A DNA stretch of 64,000 nt from Hippophae tibetana (taxonomy: Eukaryota > Streptophyta > Magnoliopsida > Rosales > Elaeagnaceae). The stretch is from assembly GCA_037013495.1 (NCBI GenBank), contig CM072810.1:49400843-49464842 (forward strand). The letters run 5' to 3'. Made by a program: the position numbers and the translations under genes. Below the pieces are notes generated by a model. That model was not told the DNA's origin, made no database searches, and saw only the letters and a list, made by a program, of their open reading frames with translations. Positions within the stretch are counted from its first letter, which is position 1. Each line of letters starts with the position of its first letter. Positions 14,704 to 26,700 of this stretch are shown here, piece after piece.

Positions 14704-15069
14704 GATAAATTTTTACTCTGTTATCGAAACAACTATTATAATATATTGAATTGAAGCCCGTACCGATTCAAACAATCTGATTTGGCCCCACAAAGGATCC
14801 ACATTTTTGTACGCAAATTCCAGCGTTTACATCATTTACCGAGGGTTTTAAGTGTTTGTCTCACAATTTCCGTTGTACTTACTTTCTATTTAATTCAAAA
14901 GAGCCGTAAAGGAGATTTTGGTGCAAACAAAGGGTTCTTTTTTTATGCGTTCAATCCATATCTATGCTTACAAAGAACAAATAAGGGAAGAGAAAAAGAA
15001 AGGAGCTACAGTTCACATTTTAAAAAAGAATAAAACATTTGATAAATCGCAATTTGAACTTTAAAAGAT
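14704..15069 (+). repeat. Type A satellite monomer, A1 exemplar (366 bp)
   Basis: Type A is recognised by 'gataaatttttactctg' at its start, 'gaagcccgtaccgattcaaa', usually a BamHI site (aaaggatccacat), 'ttccagcg', then 'gattttggtgcaaac', a long purine run and 'aaatcgcaatttgaac' at its end. This copy is subtype A1, in which 'cgtaaaggagattttgg' is intact. Other A1 copies in the homogeneous block start near 19065, 21245 and 23426. Most A copies in that block are subtype A2, with 'gtcgtaaataagattttgg' and 'gttctttaattatgctatc'. Confidence 0.93.
14983..15005 (+). other. Polypurine run in type A monomer (exemplar)
   Basis: A 23-nt uninterrupted purine run (aagggaagag, aaaaagaaagg, ag) occurs in this A monomer and at the same phase in nearly every A monomer. 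It is usually 23-24 nt, and sometimes broken by a t ('gaaaatgaaagg') in the second half of the window. B and C have shorter purine-rich equivalents. No function can be assigned from sequence. Confidence 0.7.
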
Positions 15070-15431
15070 GATACCTTTTGACTCGGGTATTGAAACGACT
15101 ATATTATTATATGAAACCGAAGCTCTTAGCGATTCACACCATATGAGATGGCCTCAAATTTGGAATATCATTTTTGTATCTAAATTTCACCATTTACATC
15201 ATTTATTGAGGGTTTTTAGTTTTTTACCCACCATTTCCGTTGTACTTACTTTCGATTTTATTCAAAAGAGCCGTAAAGGAGATATTGGTGCAAACAAAGG
15301 GTCCTTTATTTATGTGTTCAATCCCTATATATTCTTCCAAAAAAAATGAGTAAAGAAAAAGGAAAAGGCGACTGATCCCATTTAAAAAAGGAAAAAACAT
15401 ATGATAAATTGGAGTTCCAACTTTAAACGAC
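15070..15431 (+). repeat. Type B satellite monomer, exemplar (362 bp)
   Basis: Type B begins with 'gataacttttgactcggg' or a close variant (this copy reads gataccttttg). It carries 'tattgaaacgactatatt', 'gaaaccgaagctcttagcg' and an NdeI site (accatatgag), and ends with 'caatccctatatattcttcc', 'atgagtaaagaaaaagg' and 'ggaaaaaacat'. It lacks the 'gtaccgattcaaac' block of A and C but is collinear with them from 'gtttacatcattta' onward. One B normally occurs per HOR unit, so it is the best ruler for register. Confidence 0.93.
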
Positions 15432-15794
15432 TTTAAAGTTTTACTTGCATATCGAGAAAACTATTATAATATATCAAATTGAAGATCGTACCGATTCAAA
15501 CAATTGGATTTGGACCCATAGAGGAACCACATATTTGTACGCAAATTCCATCGTTTACATCATTTACCGAACGTTTTAAGTGTTTGTCTCACCATTTCCG
15601 TTGCACTTACTTTCTATTATATTGAAAAGAGCCGTAAAGGAGATATTTGTTCAAACAAATTGTTCTTTATTTATTTGTTAAATCAATATATATTCTTCCA
15701 AAAAAATATGAGAAAAGTGAAAGGAAAAGGCTATTGTTCCCATTTTAAAAAGGAACAAAACATTTGATAAATCGGAGTTCCAACTTTAAACGAT
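15432..15794 (+). repeat. Type C satellite monomer, exemplar (363 bp)
   Basis: Type C begins 'tttaaagttttacttgcat' here ('gataaacttttacttgc' elsewhere). It carries 'gaagatcgtaccgattcaaa', 'caattggatttgg', 'catagaggaaccacat', then 'gatatttgttcaaacaaatt', 'gttaaatcaatatatattc' and 'atgagaaaagtgaaagg', and ends in 'ggaacaaaacatttgataa'. It is closest to A in its first third and to B in its last third. Confidence 0.92.
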
Positions 15795-18700
15795 GATAAA
15801 TTTTTACTCTGTTATGGAAACAACTATTATAATATATTGAATTGAAGCCCGTACCGATTCAAACAATCTGATTTGGCCCCACAAAGGATCCACATTTTTG
15901 TACGCAAATTCCAGCGTTTACATCATTTACCGAGGGTTTTAAGTGCTTGTCTCACAATTTCCGTTGTACTTAGTTTCTATTTTATTCAAAAGTGTCGTAA
16001 ATAAGATTTTGGTGCCAGCAAAGGGTTCTTTAATTATGCTATCAATCAATATCTATGCTTCCAAAAAACAAATAAGGGAAGAGAAAAAGAAAGGAGGTAT
16101 GTTCACATTTTAAAAAAGAATAAAACATTTGATAAATCGCAATTTCAACTTTAAATGATAATAACTTTTAACTCGGGTATTGAAACGAATATATTATTAT
16201 ATGAAACCGAAGCTCTTAGCGATTCACACCATATGAGATGGCCTCAAATTTGGAATATCATTTTTGTATCTAAATTTCACCATTTACATCATTTATTGAG
16301 TTTTTTTAGTTTTTTACCCACCATTTCCGTTGTACTTACTTTCGATTTTATTCAAAAGAGCCGTAAAGGAGATATTGGTGCAAACAAAGGGTCCTTTATT
16401 TATGTGTTCAATCCCTATATATTCTTCCAAAAAAAATGAGTAAAGAAAAAGGAAAAGGCGACTGATCCCATTTAAAAAAGGAAAAAACATATGATAAATT
16501 GGAGTTCCAACTTTAAACGACTTTAAAGTTTTACTTGCATATCGAGAAAACTATTATAATATATCAAATTGAAGATCGTACCGATTCAAACAATTGGATT
16601 TGGACCCATAGAGGAACCACATATTTGTACGCAAATTCCATCGTTTACATCATTTACCGAACGTTTTAAGTGTTTGTCTCACCATTTCCGTTGCACTTAC
16701 TTTCTATTATATTGAAAAGAGCCGTAAAGGAGATATTTGTTCAAACAAATTGTTCTTTATTTATTTGTTAAATTAATATATATTCTTCCAAAAAAATATG
16801 AGAAAAGTGAAATGAAAAGGCTATTGTTCCCATTTTAAAAAGGAACAAAACATTTGATAAATCGGAGTTCCAACTTTAAACGAGGATAAATTTTTACTCT
16901 GTTATCGAAACAACTATTATAATATATTGAATTGAAGCCCGTACCGATTCAAACAATCTGATTTGGCCCCACAAAGGATCCACATTTTTGTACGCAAATT
17001 CCAGCGTTTACATCATTTACCGAGGGTTTTAAGTGATTGTCTCACAATTTCCGTTGTACTTAGTTTCTATTTTATTCAAAAGTGTCGTAAATAAGATTTT
17101 GGTGCCAGCATAGGGTTCTTTAATTATGCTATCAATCAATATCTATGCTTCCAAAAAACAAATAAGGGAAGAGAAAAAGAAAGGAGGTATGTTCACATTT
17201 TAAAAAAGAAGAAAACATTTGATAAATCGCAATTTCAACTTTAAATGATAATAACTTTTAACTCGGGTATTGAAACGACTATATTATTATATGAAACCGA
17301 AGCTCTTAGCGATTCACACCATATGAGATGGCCTCAAATTTGGAATATCATTTTTGTATCTGAACTTCACCATTTACATCATTTATTGAGTTTTTTTAGT
17401 TTTTTACCCACCATTTCCGTTGTACTTACTTTCGATTTTATTCAAAAGAGCCGTAAAGGAGATATTGGTGCAAACAAAGGGTCCTTTATTTATGTGTTCA
17501 ATCCCTATATATTCTTCCAAAAAAAATGAGTAAAGAAAAAGGAAAAGGCGACTGATCCCATTTAAAAAAGGAAAAAACATATGATAAATTGGAGTTCCAA
17601 CTTTAAACGACTTTAAAGTTTTACTTGCATATCGAGAAAACTATTATAATATATCAAATTGAAGATCGTACCGATTCAAACAATTGGATTTGGACCCATA
17701 GAGGAACCACATATTTGTACGCAAATTCCATCGTTTACATCATTTACCGAACGTTTTAAGTGTTTGTCTCACCATTTCCGTTGCACTTACTTTCTATTAT
17801 ATTGAAAAGAGCCTTAAAGGAGATATTTGTTCAAACAAATTGTTCTTTATTTATTTGTTAAATCAATATATATTCTTCCAAAAAAATATGAGAAAAGTGA
17901 AAGGAAAAGGCTATTGTTCCCATTTTAAAAAGGAACAAAACATTTGATAAATCGGAGTTCCAACTTTAAAAGATGATAAATTTTTACTCTGTTATCGAAA
18001 CAACTATTATAATATATTGAATTGAAGCCCGTACCGATTCAAACAATCTGATTTGGCCCCACAAAGGATCCACATTTTTGTACGCAAATTCCAGCGTTTA
18101 CATCATTTACCGAGGGTTTTAAGTGTTTGTCTCACAATTTCCGTTGTACTTAGTTTCTATTTTATTCAAAAGTGTCGTAAATAAGATTTTGGTGCCAGCA
18201 AAGGGTTCTTTAATTATGCTATCAATCAATATCTATGCTTCCAAAAAACAAATAAGGGAAGAGAAAAAGAAAGGAGGTATGTTCACATTTTAAAAAAGAA
18301 TAAAACATTTGATAAATCGCAATTTCAACTTTAAATGATAATAACTTTTAACTCGGGTATTGAAACGACTATATTATTATATGAAACCGAAGCTCTTAGC
18401 GATTCACACCATATGAGATGGCCTCAAATTTGGAATATCATTTTTGTATCTAAATTTCACCATTTACATCATTTATTGAGTTTTTTTAGTTTTTTACCCA
18501 CCATTTCCGTTGTACTTACTTTCGATTTTATTCAAAAGAGCCGTAAAGGAGATATTGGTGCAAACAAAGGGTCCTTTATTTATGTGTTCAATCCCTATAT
18601 ATTCTTCCAAAAAAAATGAGTAAAGAAAAAGGAAAAGGCGACTGATCCCATTTAAAAAAGGAAAAAACATTTGATAAATTGGAATTCCAACTTTAAACGA

Positions 18701-19430
18701 CTTTAAAGTTTTACTTGCATATCGAGAAAACTATTATAATATATCAAATTGAAGATCGTACCGATTCAAACAATTGGATTTGGACAAATAGAGGAACCAC
18801 ATATTTGTACGCAAATTCCATCGTTTACATCATTTACCGAACGTTTTAAGTGTTTGTCTCACCATTTCCGTTGCACTTACTTTCTATTATATTGAAAAGA
18901 GCCGTAAAGGAGATATTTGTTCAAACAAATTGTTCTTTATTTATTTGTTAAATCAATATATATTCTTCCAAAAAAATATGAGAAAAGTGAAAGGAAAAGG
19001 CTATTGTTCCCATTTTAAAAAGGAACAAAACATTTGATAAATCGGAGTTCCAACTTTAAACGACGATAAATTTTTACTCTGTTATCGAAACAACTATTAT
19101 AATATATTGAATTGAAGCCCGTACCGATTCAAACAATCTGATTTGGCCCCACAAAGGATCCACATTTTTGTACGCAAATTCCAGCGTTTACATCATTTAC
19201 CGAGGGTTTTAAGTGTTTGTCTCACAATTTCCGTTGTACTTACTTTCTATTTAATTCAAAAGAGCCGTAAAGGAGATTTTGGTGCAAACAAAGGGTTCTT
19301 TTTTTATGCGTTCAATCCATATCTATGCTTACAAAGAACAAATAAGGGAAGAGAAAAAGAAAGGAGCTACAGTTCACATTTTAAAAAAGAATAAAACATT
19401 TGATAAATCGCAATTTGAACTTTAAAAGAT

Positions 19431-22400
19431 GATACCTTTTGACTCGGGTATTGAAACGACTATATTATTATATGAAACCGAAGCTCTTAGCGATTCACAC
19501 CATATGAGATGGCCTCAAATTTGGAATATCATTTTTGTATCTAAATTTCACCATTTACATCATTTATTGAGGGTTTTTAGTTTTTTACCCACCATTTCCG
19601 TTGTACTTACTTTCGATTTTATTCAAAAGAGCCGTAAAGGAGATATTGGTGCAAACAAAGGGTCCTTTATTTATGTGTTCAATCCCTATATATTCTTCCA
19701 AAAAAAATGAGTAAAGAAAAAGGAAAAGGCGACTGATCCCATTTAAAAAAGGAAAAAACATATGATAAATTGGAGTTCCAACTTTAAACGACTTTAAAGT
19801 TTTACTTGCATATCGAGAAAACTATTATAATATATCAAATTGAAGATCGTACCGATTCAAACAATTGGATTTGGACCCATAGAGGAACCACATATTTGTA
19901 CGCAAATTCCATCGTTTACATCATTTACCGAACGTTTTAAGTGTTTGTCTCACCATTTCCGTTGCACTTACTTTCTATTATATTGAAAAGAGCCTTAAAG
20001 GAGATATTTGTTCAAACAAATTGTTCTTTATTTATTTGTTAAATCAATATATATTCTTCCAAAAAAATATGAGAAAAGTGAAAGGAAAAGGCTATTGTTC
20101 CCATTTTAAAAAGGAACAAAACATTTGATAAATCGGAGTTCCAACTTTAAACGATGATAAATTTTTACTCTGTTATCGAAACAACTATTATAATATATTG
20201 AATTGAAGCCCGTACCGATTCAAACAATCTGATTTGGCCCCACAAAGGATCCACATTTTTGTACGCAAATTCCAGCGTTTACATCATTTACCGAGGGTTT
20301 TAAGTGTTTGTCTCACAATTTCCGTTGTACTTAGTTTCTATTTTATTCAAAAGTGTCGTAAATAAGATTTTGGTGCCAGCAAAGGGTTCTTTAATTATGC
20401 TATCAATCAATATCTATGCTTCCAAAAAACAAATAAGGGAAGAGAAAAAGAAAGGAGGTATGTTCACATTTTAAAAAAGAATAAAACATTTGATAAATCG
20501 CAATTTCAACTTTAAATGATAATAACTTTTAACTCGGGTATTGAAACGACTATATTATTATATGAAACCGAAGCTCTTAGCGATTCACACCATATGAGAT
20601 GGCCTCAAATTTGGAATATCATTTTTGTATCTAAATTTCACCATTTACATCATTTATTGAGTTTTTTTAGTTTTTTACCCACCATTTCCGTTGTACTTAC
20701 TTTCGATTTTATTCAAAAGAGCCGTAAAGGAGATATTGGTGCAAACAAAGGGTCCTTTATTTATGTGTTCAATCCCTATATATTCTTCCAAAAAAAATGA
20801 GTAAAGAAAAAGGAAAAGGCGACTGATCCCATTTAAAAAAGGAAAAAACATTTGATAAATTGGAATTCCAACTTTAAACGACTTTAAAGTTTTACTTGCA
20901 TATCGAGAAAACTATTATAATATATCAAATTGAAGATCGTACGATTCAAACAATTGGATTTGGACAAATAGAGGAACCACATATTTGTACGCAAATTCCA
21001 TCGTTTACATCATTTACCGAACGTTTTAAGTGTTTGTCTCACCATTTCCGTTGCACTTACTTTCTATTATATTGAAAAGAGCCGTAAAGGAGATATTTGT
21101 TCAAACAAATTGTTCTTTATTTATTTGTTAAATCAATATATATTCTTCCAAAAAAATATGAGAAAAGTGAAAGGAAAAGGCTATTGTTCCCATTTTAAAA
21201 AGGAACAAAACATTTGATAAATCGGAGTTCCAACTTTAAACGACGATAAATTTTTACTCTGTTATCGAAACAACTATTATAATATATTGAATTGAAGCCC
21301 GTTCCGATTCAAACAATCTGATTTGGCCCCACAAAGGATCCACATTTTTGTACGCAAATTCCAGCGTTTACATCATTTACCGAGGGTTTTAAGTGTTTGT
21401 CTCACAATTTCCGTTGTACTTACTTTCTATTTAATTCAAAAGAGCCGTAAAGGAGATTTTGGTGCAAACAAAGGGTTCTTTTTTTATGCGTTCAATCCAT
21501 ATCTATGCTTACAAAGAACAAATAAGGGAAGAGAAAAAGAAAGGAGCTACAGTTCACATTTTAAAAAAGAATAAAACATTTGATAAATCGCAATTTGAAC
21601 TTTAAAAGATGATACCTTTTGACTCGGGTATTGAAACGACTATATTATTATATGAAACCGAAGCTCTTAGCGATTCACACCATATGAGATGGCCTCAAAT
21701 TTGGAATATCATTTTTGTATCTAAATTTCACCATTTACATCATTTATTGAGGGTTTTTAGTTTTTTACCCACCATTTCCGTTGTACTTACTTTCGATTTT
21801 ATTCAAAAGAGCCGTAAAGGAGATATTGGTGCAAACAAAGGGTCCTTTATTTATGTGTTCAATCCCTATATATTCTTCCAAAAAAAATGAGTAAAGAAAA
21901 AGGAAAAGGCGACTGATCCCATTTAAAAAAGGAAAAAACATATGATAAATTGGAGTTCCAACTTTAAACGACTTTAAAGTTTTACGTGCATATCGAGAAA
22001 ACTATTATAATATATCAAATTGAAGATCGTACCGATTCAAAAAATTGGATTTGGACCCATAGAGGAACCACATATTTGTACGCAAATTCCATCGTTTACA
22101 TCATTTACCGAACGTTTTAAGTGTTTGTCTCACCATTTCCGTTGCACTTACTTTCTATTATATTGAAAAGAGCCTTAAAGGAGATATTTGTTCAAACAAA
22201 TTGTTCTTTATTTATTTGTTAAATCAATATATATTCTTCCAAAAAAATATGAGAAAAGTGAAAGGAAAAGGCTATTGTTCCCATTTTAAAAAGGAACAAA
22301 ACATTTGATAAATCGGAGTTCCAACTTTAAACGATGATAAATTTTTACTCTGTTGTCGAAACAACTATTATAATATATTGAATTGAAGCCCGTACCGATT

Positions 22401-23791
22401 CAAACAATCTGATTTGGCCCCACAAAGGATCCACATTTTTGTACGCAAATTCCAGCGTTTACATCATTTACCGAGGGTTTTAAGTGTTTGTCTCACAATT
22501 TCCGTTGTACTTAGTTTCTATTTTATTCAAAAGTGTCGTAAATAAGATTTTGGTGCCAGCAAAGGGTTCTTTAATTATGCTATCAATCAATATCTATGCT
22601 TCCAAAAAACAAATAAGGGAAGAGAAAAAGAAAGGAGGTATGTTCACATTTTAAAAAAGAATAAAACATTTGATAAATCGCAATTTCAACTTTAAATGAT
22701 AATAACTTTTAACTCGGGTATTGAAACGACTATATTATTATATGAAACCGAAGCTCTTAGCGATTCACACCATATGAGATGGCCTCAAATTTGGAATATC
22801 ATTTTTGTATCTAAATTTCACCATTTACATCATTTATTGAGTTTTTTTAGTTTTTTACCCACCATTTCCGTTGTACTTACTTTCGATTTTATTCAAAAGA
22901 GCCGTAAAGGAGATATTGGTGCAAACAAAGGGTCCTTTATTTATGTGTTCAATCCCTATATATTCTTCCAAAAAAAATGAGTAAAGAAAAAGGAAAAGGC
23001 GACTGATCCCATTTAAAAAAGGAAAAAACATTTGATAAATTGGAATTCCAATTTTAAACGACTTTAAAGTTTTACTTGCATATCGAGAAAACTATTATAA
23101 TATATCAAATTGAAGATCGTACCGATTCAAACAATTGGATTTGGAACCATAGAGGAACCACATATTTGTACGCAAATTCCATCGTTTACATCATTTACCG
23201 AACGTTTTAAGTGTTTGTCTCATCATTTCCGTTGCACTTACTTTCTATTATATTGAAAAGAGCCGTAAAGGAGATATTTGTTCAAACAAATTGTTCTTTA
23301 TTTATTTGTTAAATAAATATATATTCTTCCAAAAAAATATGAGAAAAGTGAAAGGAAAAGGCTATTGTTCCCATTTTAAAAAGGAACAAAACATTTGATA
23401 AATCGGAGTTCCAACTTTAAACGACGATAAATTTTTACTCTGTTATCGAAACAACTATTATAATATATTGAATTGAAGCCCGTACCGATTCAAACAATCT
23501 GATTTGGCCCCACAAAGGATCCACATTTTTGTACGCAAATTCCAGCGTTTACATCATTTACCGAGGGTTTTAAGTGTTTGTCTCACAATTTCCGTTGTAC
23601 TTACTTTCTATTTAATTCAAAAGAGCCGTAAAGGAGATTTTGGTGCAAACAAAGGGTTCTTTTTTTATGCGTTCAATCCATATCTATGCTTACAAAGAAC
23701 AAATAAGGGAACAGAAAAAGAAAGGAGCTACAGTTCACATTTTAAAAAAGAATAAAACATTTGATAAATCGCAATTTGAACTTTAAAAGAT
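19431..23791 (+). repeat. 6-monomer (~2181-bp) super-period, two copies
   Basis: Units with subtype A1 plus a B beginning 'gatgataccttttgac' (B starts 19431, 21611 and 23792) alternate with units of subtype A2 plus 'aatgataataactttt' (20521, 22701). The spacing is 2180 and 2181 bp. The C variants 'gccttaaagg' (about 19993, 22172) alternate with 'gccgtaaagg' in the same rhythm. This is half the 12-monomer period found just upstream. Confidence 0.78.
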
Positions 23792-26700
23792 GATACCTTT
23801 TGACTCGGGTATTGAAACGACTATATTATTATATGAAACCGAAGCTCTTAGCGATTCACACCATATGAGATGGCCTCAAATTTGGAATATCATTTTTGTA
23901 TCTAAATTTCACCATTTACATCATTTATTGAGGGTTTTTAGTTTTTTACCCACCATTTCCGTTGTACTTACTTTCGATTTTATTCAAAAGAGCCGTAAAG
24001 GAGATATTGGTGCAAACAAAGGGTCCTTTATTTATGTGTTCAATCCCTATATATTCTTCCAAAAAAAATGAGTAAAGAAAAAGGAAAAGGCGACTGATCC
24101 CATTTAAAAAAGGAAAAAACATTTGATAAATTGGAATTCCAACTTTAAACGACTTTAAAGTTTTACTTGCATATCGAGAAAACTATTATAATATATCAAA
24201 TTGAAGATCGTACCGATTCAAACAATTGGATTTGAACCCATAGAGGAACCACATATTTGTACGCAAATTCCATCGTTTACATCATTTACCGAACGTTTTA
24301 AGTGTTTACTCACCATTTCCGTTGCACTTACTTTCTATTATATTGAAAAGAGCCGTAAAGGAGATATTTGTTCAAACAAATTGTTCTTTATTTATTTGTT
24401 AAATCAATATATATTCTTCCAAAATAATATGAGAAAAGTGAAAGGAAAAGGCTATTGTTCCCATTTTAAAAAGGAACAAAACATTTGATAAATCGATGTT
24501 CCAACTTTAAACGACGATAAATTTTTACTCTGTTATCGAAACAACTATTATAATATATTGAATTGAAGCCCGTACCGATTCAAACAATCTGATTTGGCCC
24601 CACAAAGGATCCACATTTTTGTACGCAAATTCCAGCGTTTACATCATTTACCGAGGGTTTTAAGTGTTTGTCTCACAATTTCCGTTGTACTTAGTTTCTA
24701 TTTTATTCAAAAGTGTCGTAAATAAGATTTTGGTGCCAGCAAAGGGTTCTTTAATTATGCTATCAATCAATATCTATGCTTCCAAAAAACAAATAAGGGA
24801 AGAGAAAAAGAAAGGAGGTATGTTCACATTTTAAAAAAGAATAAAACATTTGATAAATCGCAATTTCAACTTTAAATGATAATAACTTTTAACTCGGGTA
24901 TTGAAACGACTATATTATTATATGAAACCGAAGCTCTTAGCGATTCACACCATATGAGATGGCCTCAAATTTGGAATATCATTTTTGTATCTGAACTTCA
25001 CCATTTACATCATTTATTGAGTTTTTTTAGTTTTTTACCCACCATTTCCGTTGTACTTACTTTCGATTTTATTCAAAAGAGCCGTAAAGGAGATATTGGT
25101 GCAAACAAAGGGTCCTTTATTTATGTGTTCAATCCCTATATATTCTTCCAAAAAAAATGAGTAAAGAAAAAGGAAAAGGCGACTGATCCCATTTAAAAAA
25201 GGAAAAAACATTTGATAAATTGGAATTCCAACTTTAAACGACTTTAAAGTTTTACTTGCATATCGAGAAAACTATTATAATATATCAAATTGAAGATCGT
25301 ACCGATTCAAACAATTGGATTTGAACCCATAGAGGAACCACATATTTGTACGCAAATTCCATCGTTTACATCATTTACCGAACGTTTTAAGTGTTTGTCT
25401 CACCATTTCCGTTGCACTTACTTTCTATTATATTGAAAAGAGCCGTAAAGGAGATATTTGTTCAAACAAATTGTTCTTTATTTATTTGTTAAATCAATAT
25501 ATATTCTTCCAAAAAAATTTGAGAAAAGTGAAAGGAAAAGGCTATTGTTCCCATTTTAAAAAGGAACAAAACATTTGATAAATCGATGTTCCAACTTTAA
25601 ACGACGATAAATTTTTACTCTGTTATCGAAACAACTATTATAATATATTGAATTGAAGCCCGTACCGATTCAAACAATCTGATTTGGCCCCACAAAGGAT
25701 CCACATTTTTGTACGCAAATTCCAGCGTTTACATCATTTACCGAGGGTTTTAAGTGTTTGTCTCACAATTTCCGTTGTACTTAGTTTCTATTTTATTCAA
25801 AAGTGTCGTAAATAAGATTTTGGTGCCAGCAAAGGGTTCTTTAATTATGCTATCAATCAATATCTATGCTTCCAAAAAACAAATAAGGGAAGAGAAAAAG
25901 AAAGGAGGTATGTTCACATTTTAAAAAAGAATAAAACATTTGATAAATCGCAATTTCAACTTTAAATGATAATAACTTTTAACTCGGGTATTGAAACGAC
26001 TATATTATTATATGAAACCGAAGCTCTTAGCGATTCACACCATATGAGATGGCCTCAAATTTGGAATATCATTTTTGTATCTAAATTTCACCATTTACAT
26101 CATTTATTGAGGGTTTTTAGTTTTTTACCCACCATTTCCGTTGTACTTACTTTCGATTTTATTCAAAAGAGCCGTAAAGGAGATATTGGTGCAAACAAAG
26201 GGTCCTTTATTTATGTGTTCAATCCCTATATATTCTTCCAAAAAAAATGAGTAAAGAAAAAGGAAAAGGCGACTGATCCCATTTAAAAAAGGAAAAAACA
26301 TTTGATAAATTGGAATTCCAACTTTAAACGACTTTAAAGTTTTACTTGCATATCGAGAAAACTATTATAATATATCAAATTGAAGATCGTACCGATTCAA
26401 ACAATTGGATTTGGACCCATAGGGGAACCACATATTTGTACGCAAATTCCATCGTTTACATCATTTACCGAACGTTTTAAGTGTTTGTCTCACCATTTCC
26501 GTTGCACTTACTTTCTATTATATTGAAAAGAGCCGTAAAGGAGATATTTGTTCAAACAAATTGTTCTTTATTTATTTGTTAAATCAATATATATTCTTCC
26601 AAAATAATATGAGAAAAGTGAAAGGAAAAGGCTATTGTTCCCATTTTAAAAAGGAACAAAACATTTGATAAATCGATGTTCCAACTTTAAACGACGATAA

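Larger units (their letters stand above)
4169..18339 (+). repeat. 12-monomer (~4360-bp) super-period within the trimeric block
   Basis: Rare variants recur every fourth trimer. The C-monomer change 'gccttaaagg' (instead of gccgtaaagg) is found at about 4731, 9091, 13451 and 17812, spaced 4360-4361. The 'tttttgtatctgaacttc' variant of B recurs at units 5259 and 9619 (4360). The 'gaaacgaatat' variant with 'gttatggaaac' recurs at 11799 and 16160 (4361). The 'ggacaaatag' C variant recurs at about 14424 and 18783 (4361). The pattern is imperfect: some expected positions carry a different variant, as after local duplication or conversion. Confidence 0.75.

Noticed and set aside
14704..15069. Monomer as an internal 2 x 182-bp dimer
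   Set aside because: Comparing the two halves by eye gave no convincing collinear similarity beyond AT-rich runs; an alignment could still reveal an ancient duplication.
15070..15100. CENP-B box in type B monomer ('gactcggg')
   Set aside because: The CGGG with an A three bases upstream fits half of the core pattern, but the TTCG half is absent at the required spacing (the bases there are 'acct' or 'aact'). No full box was seen elsewhere.
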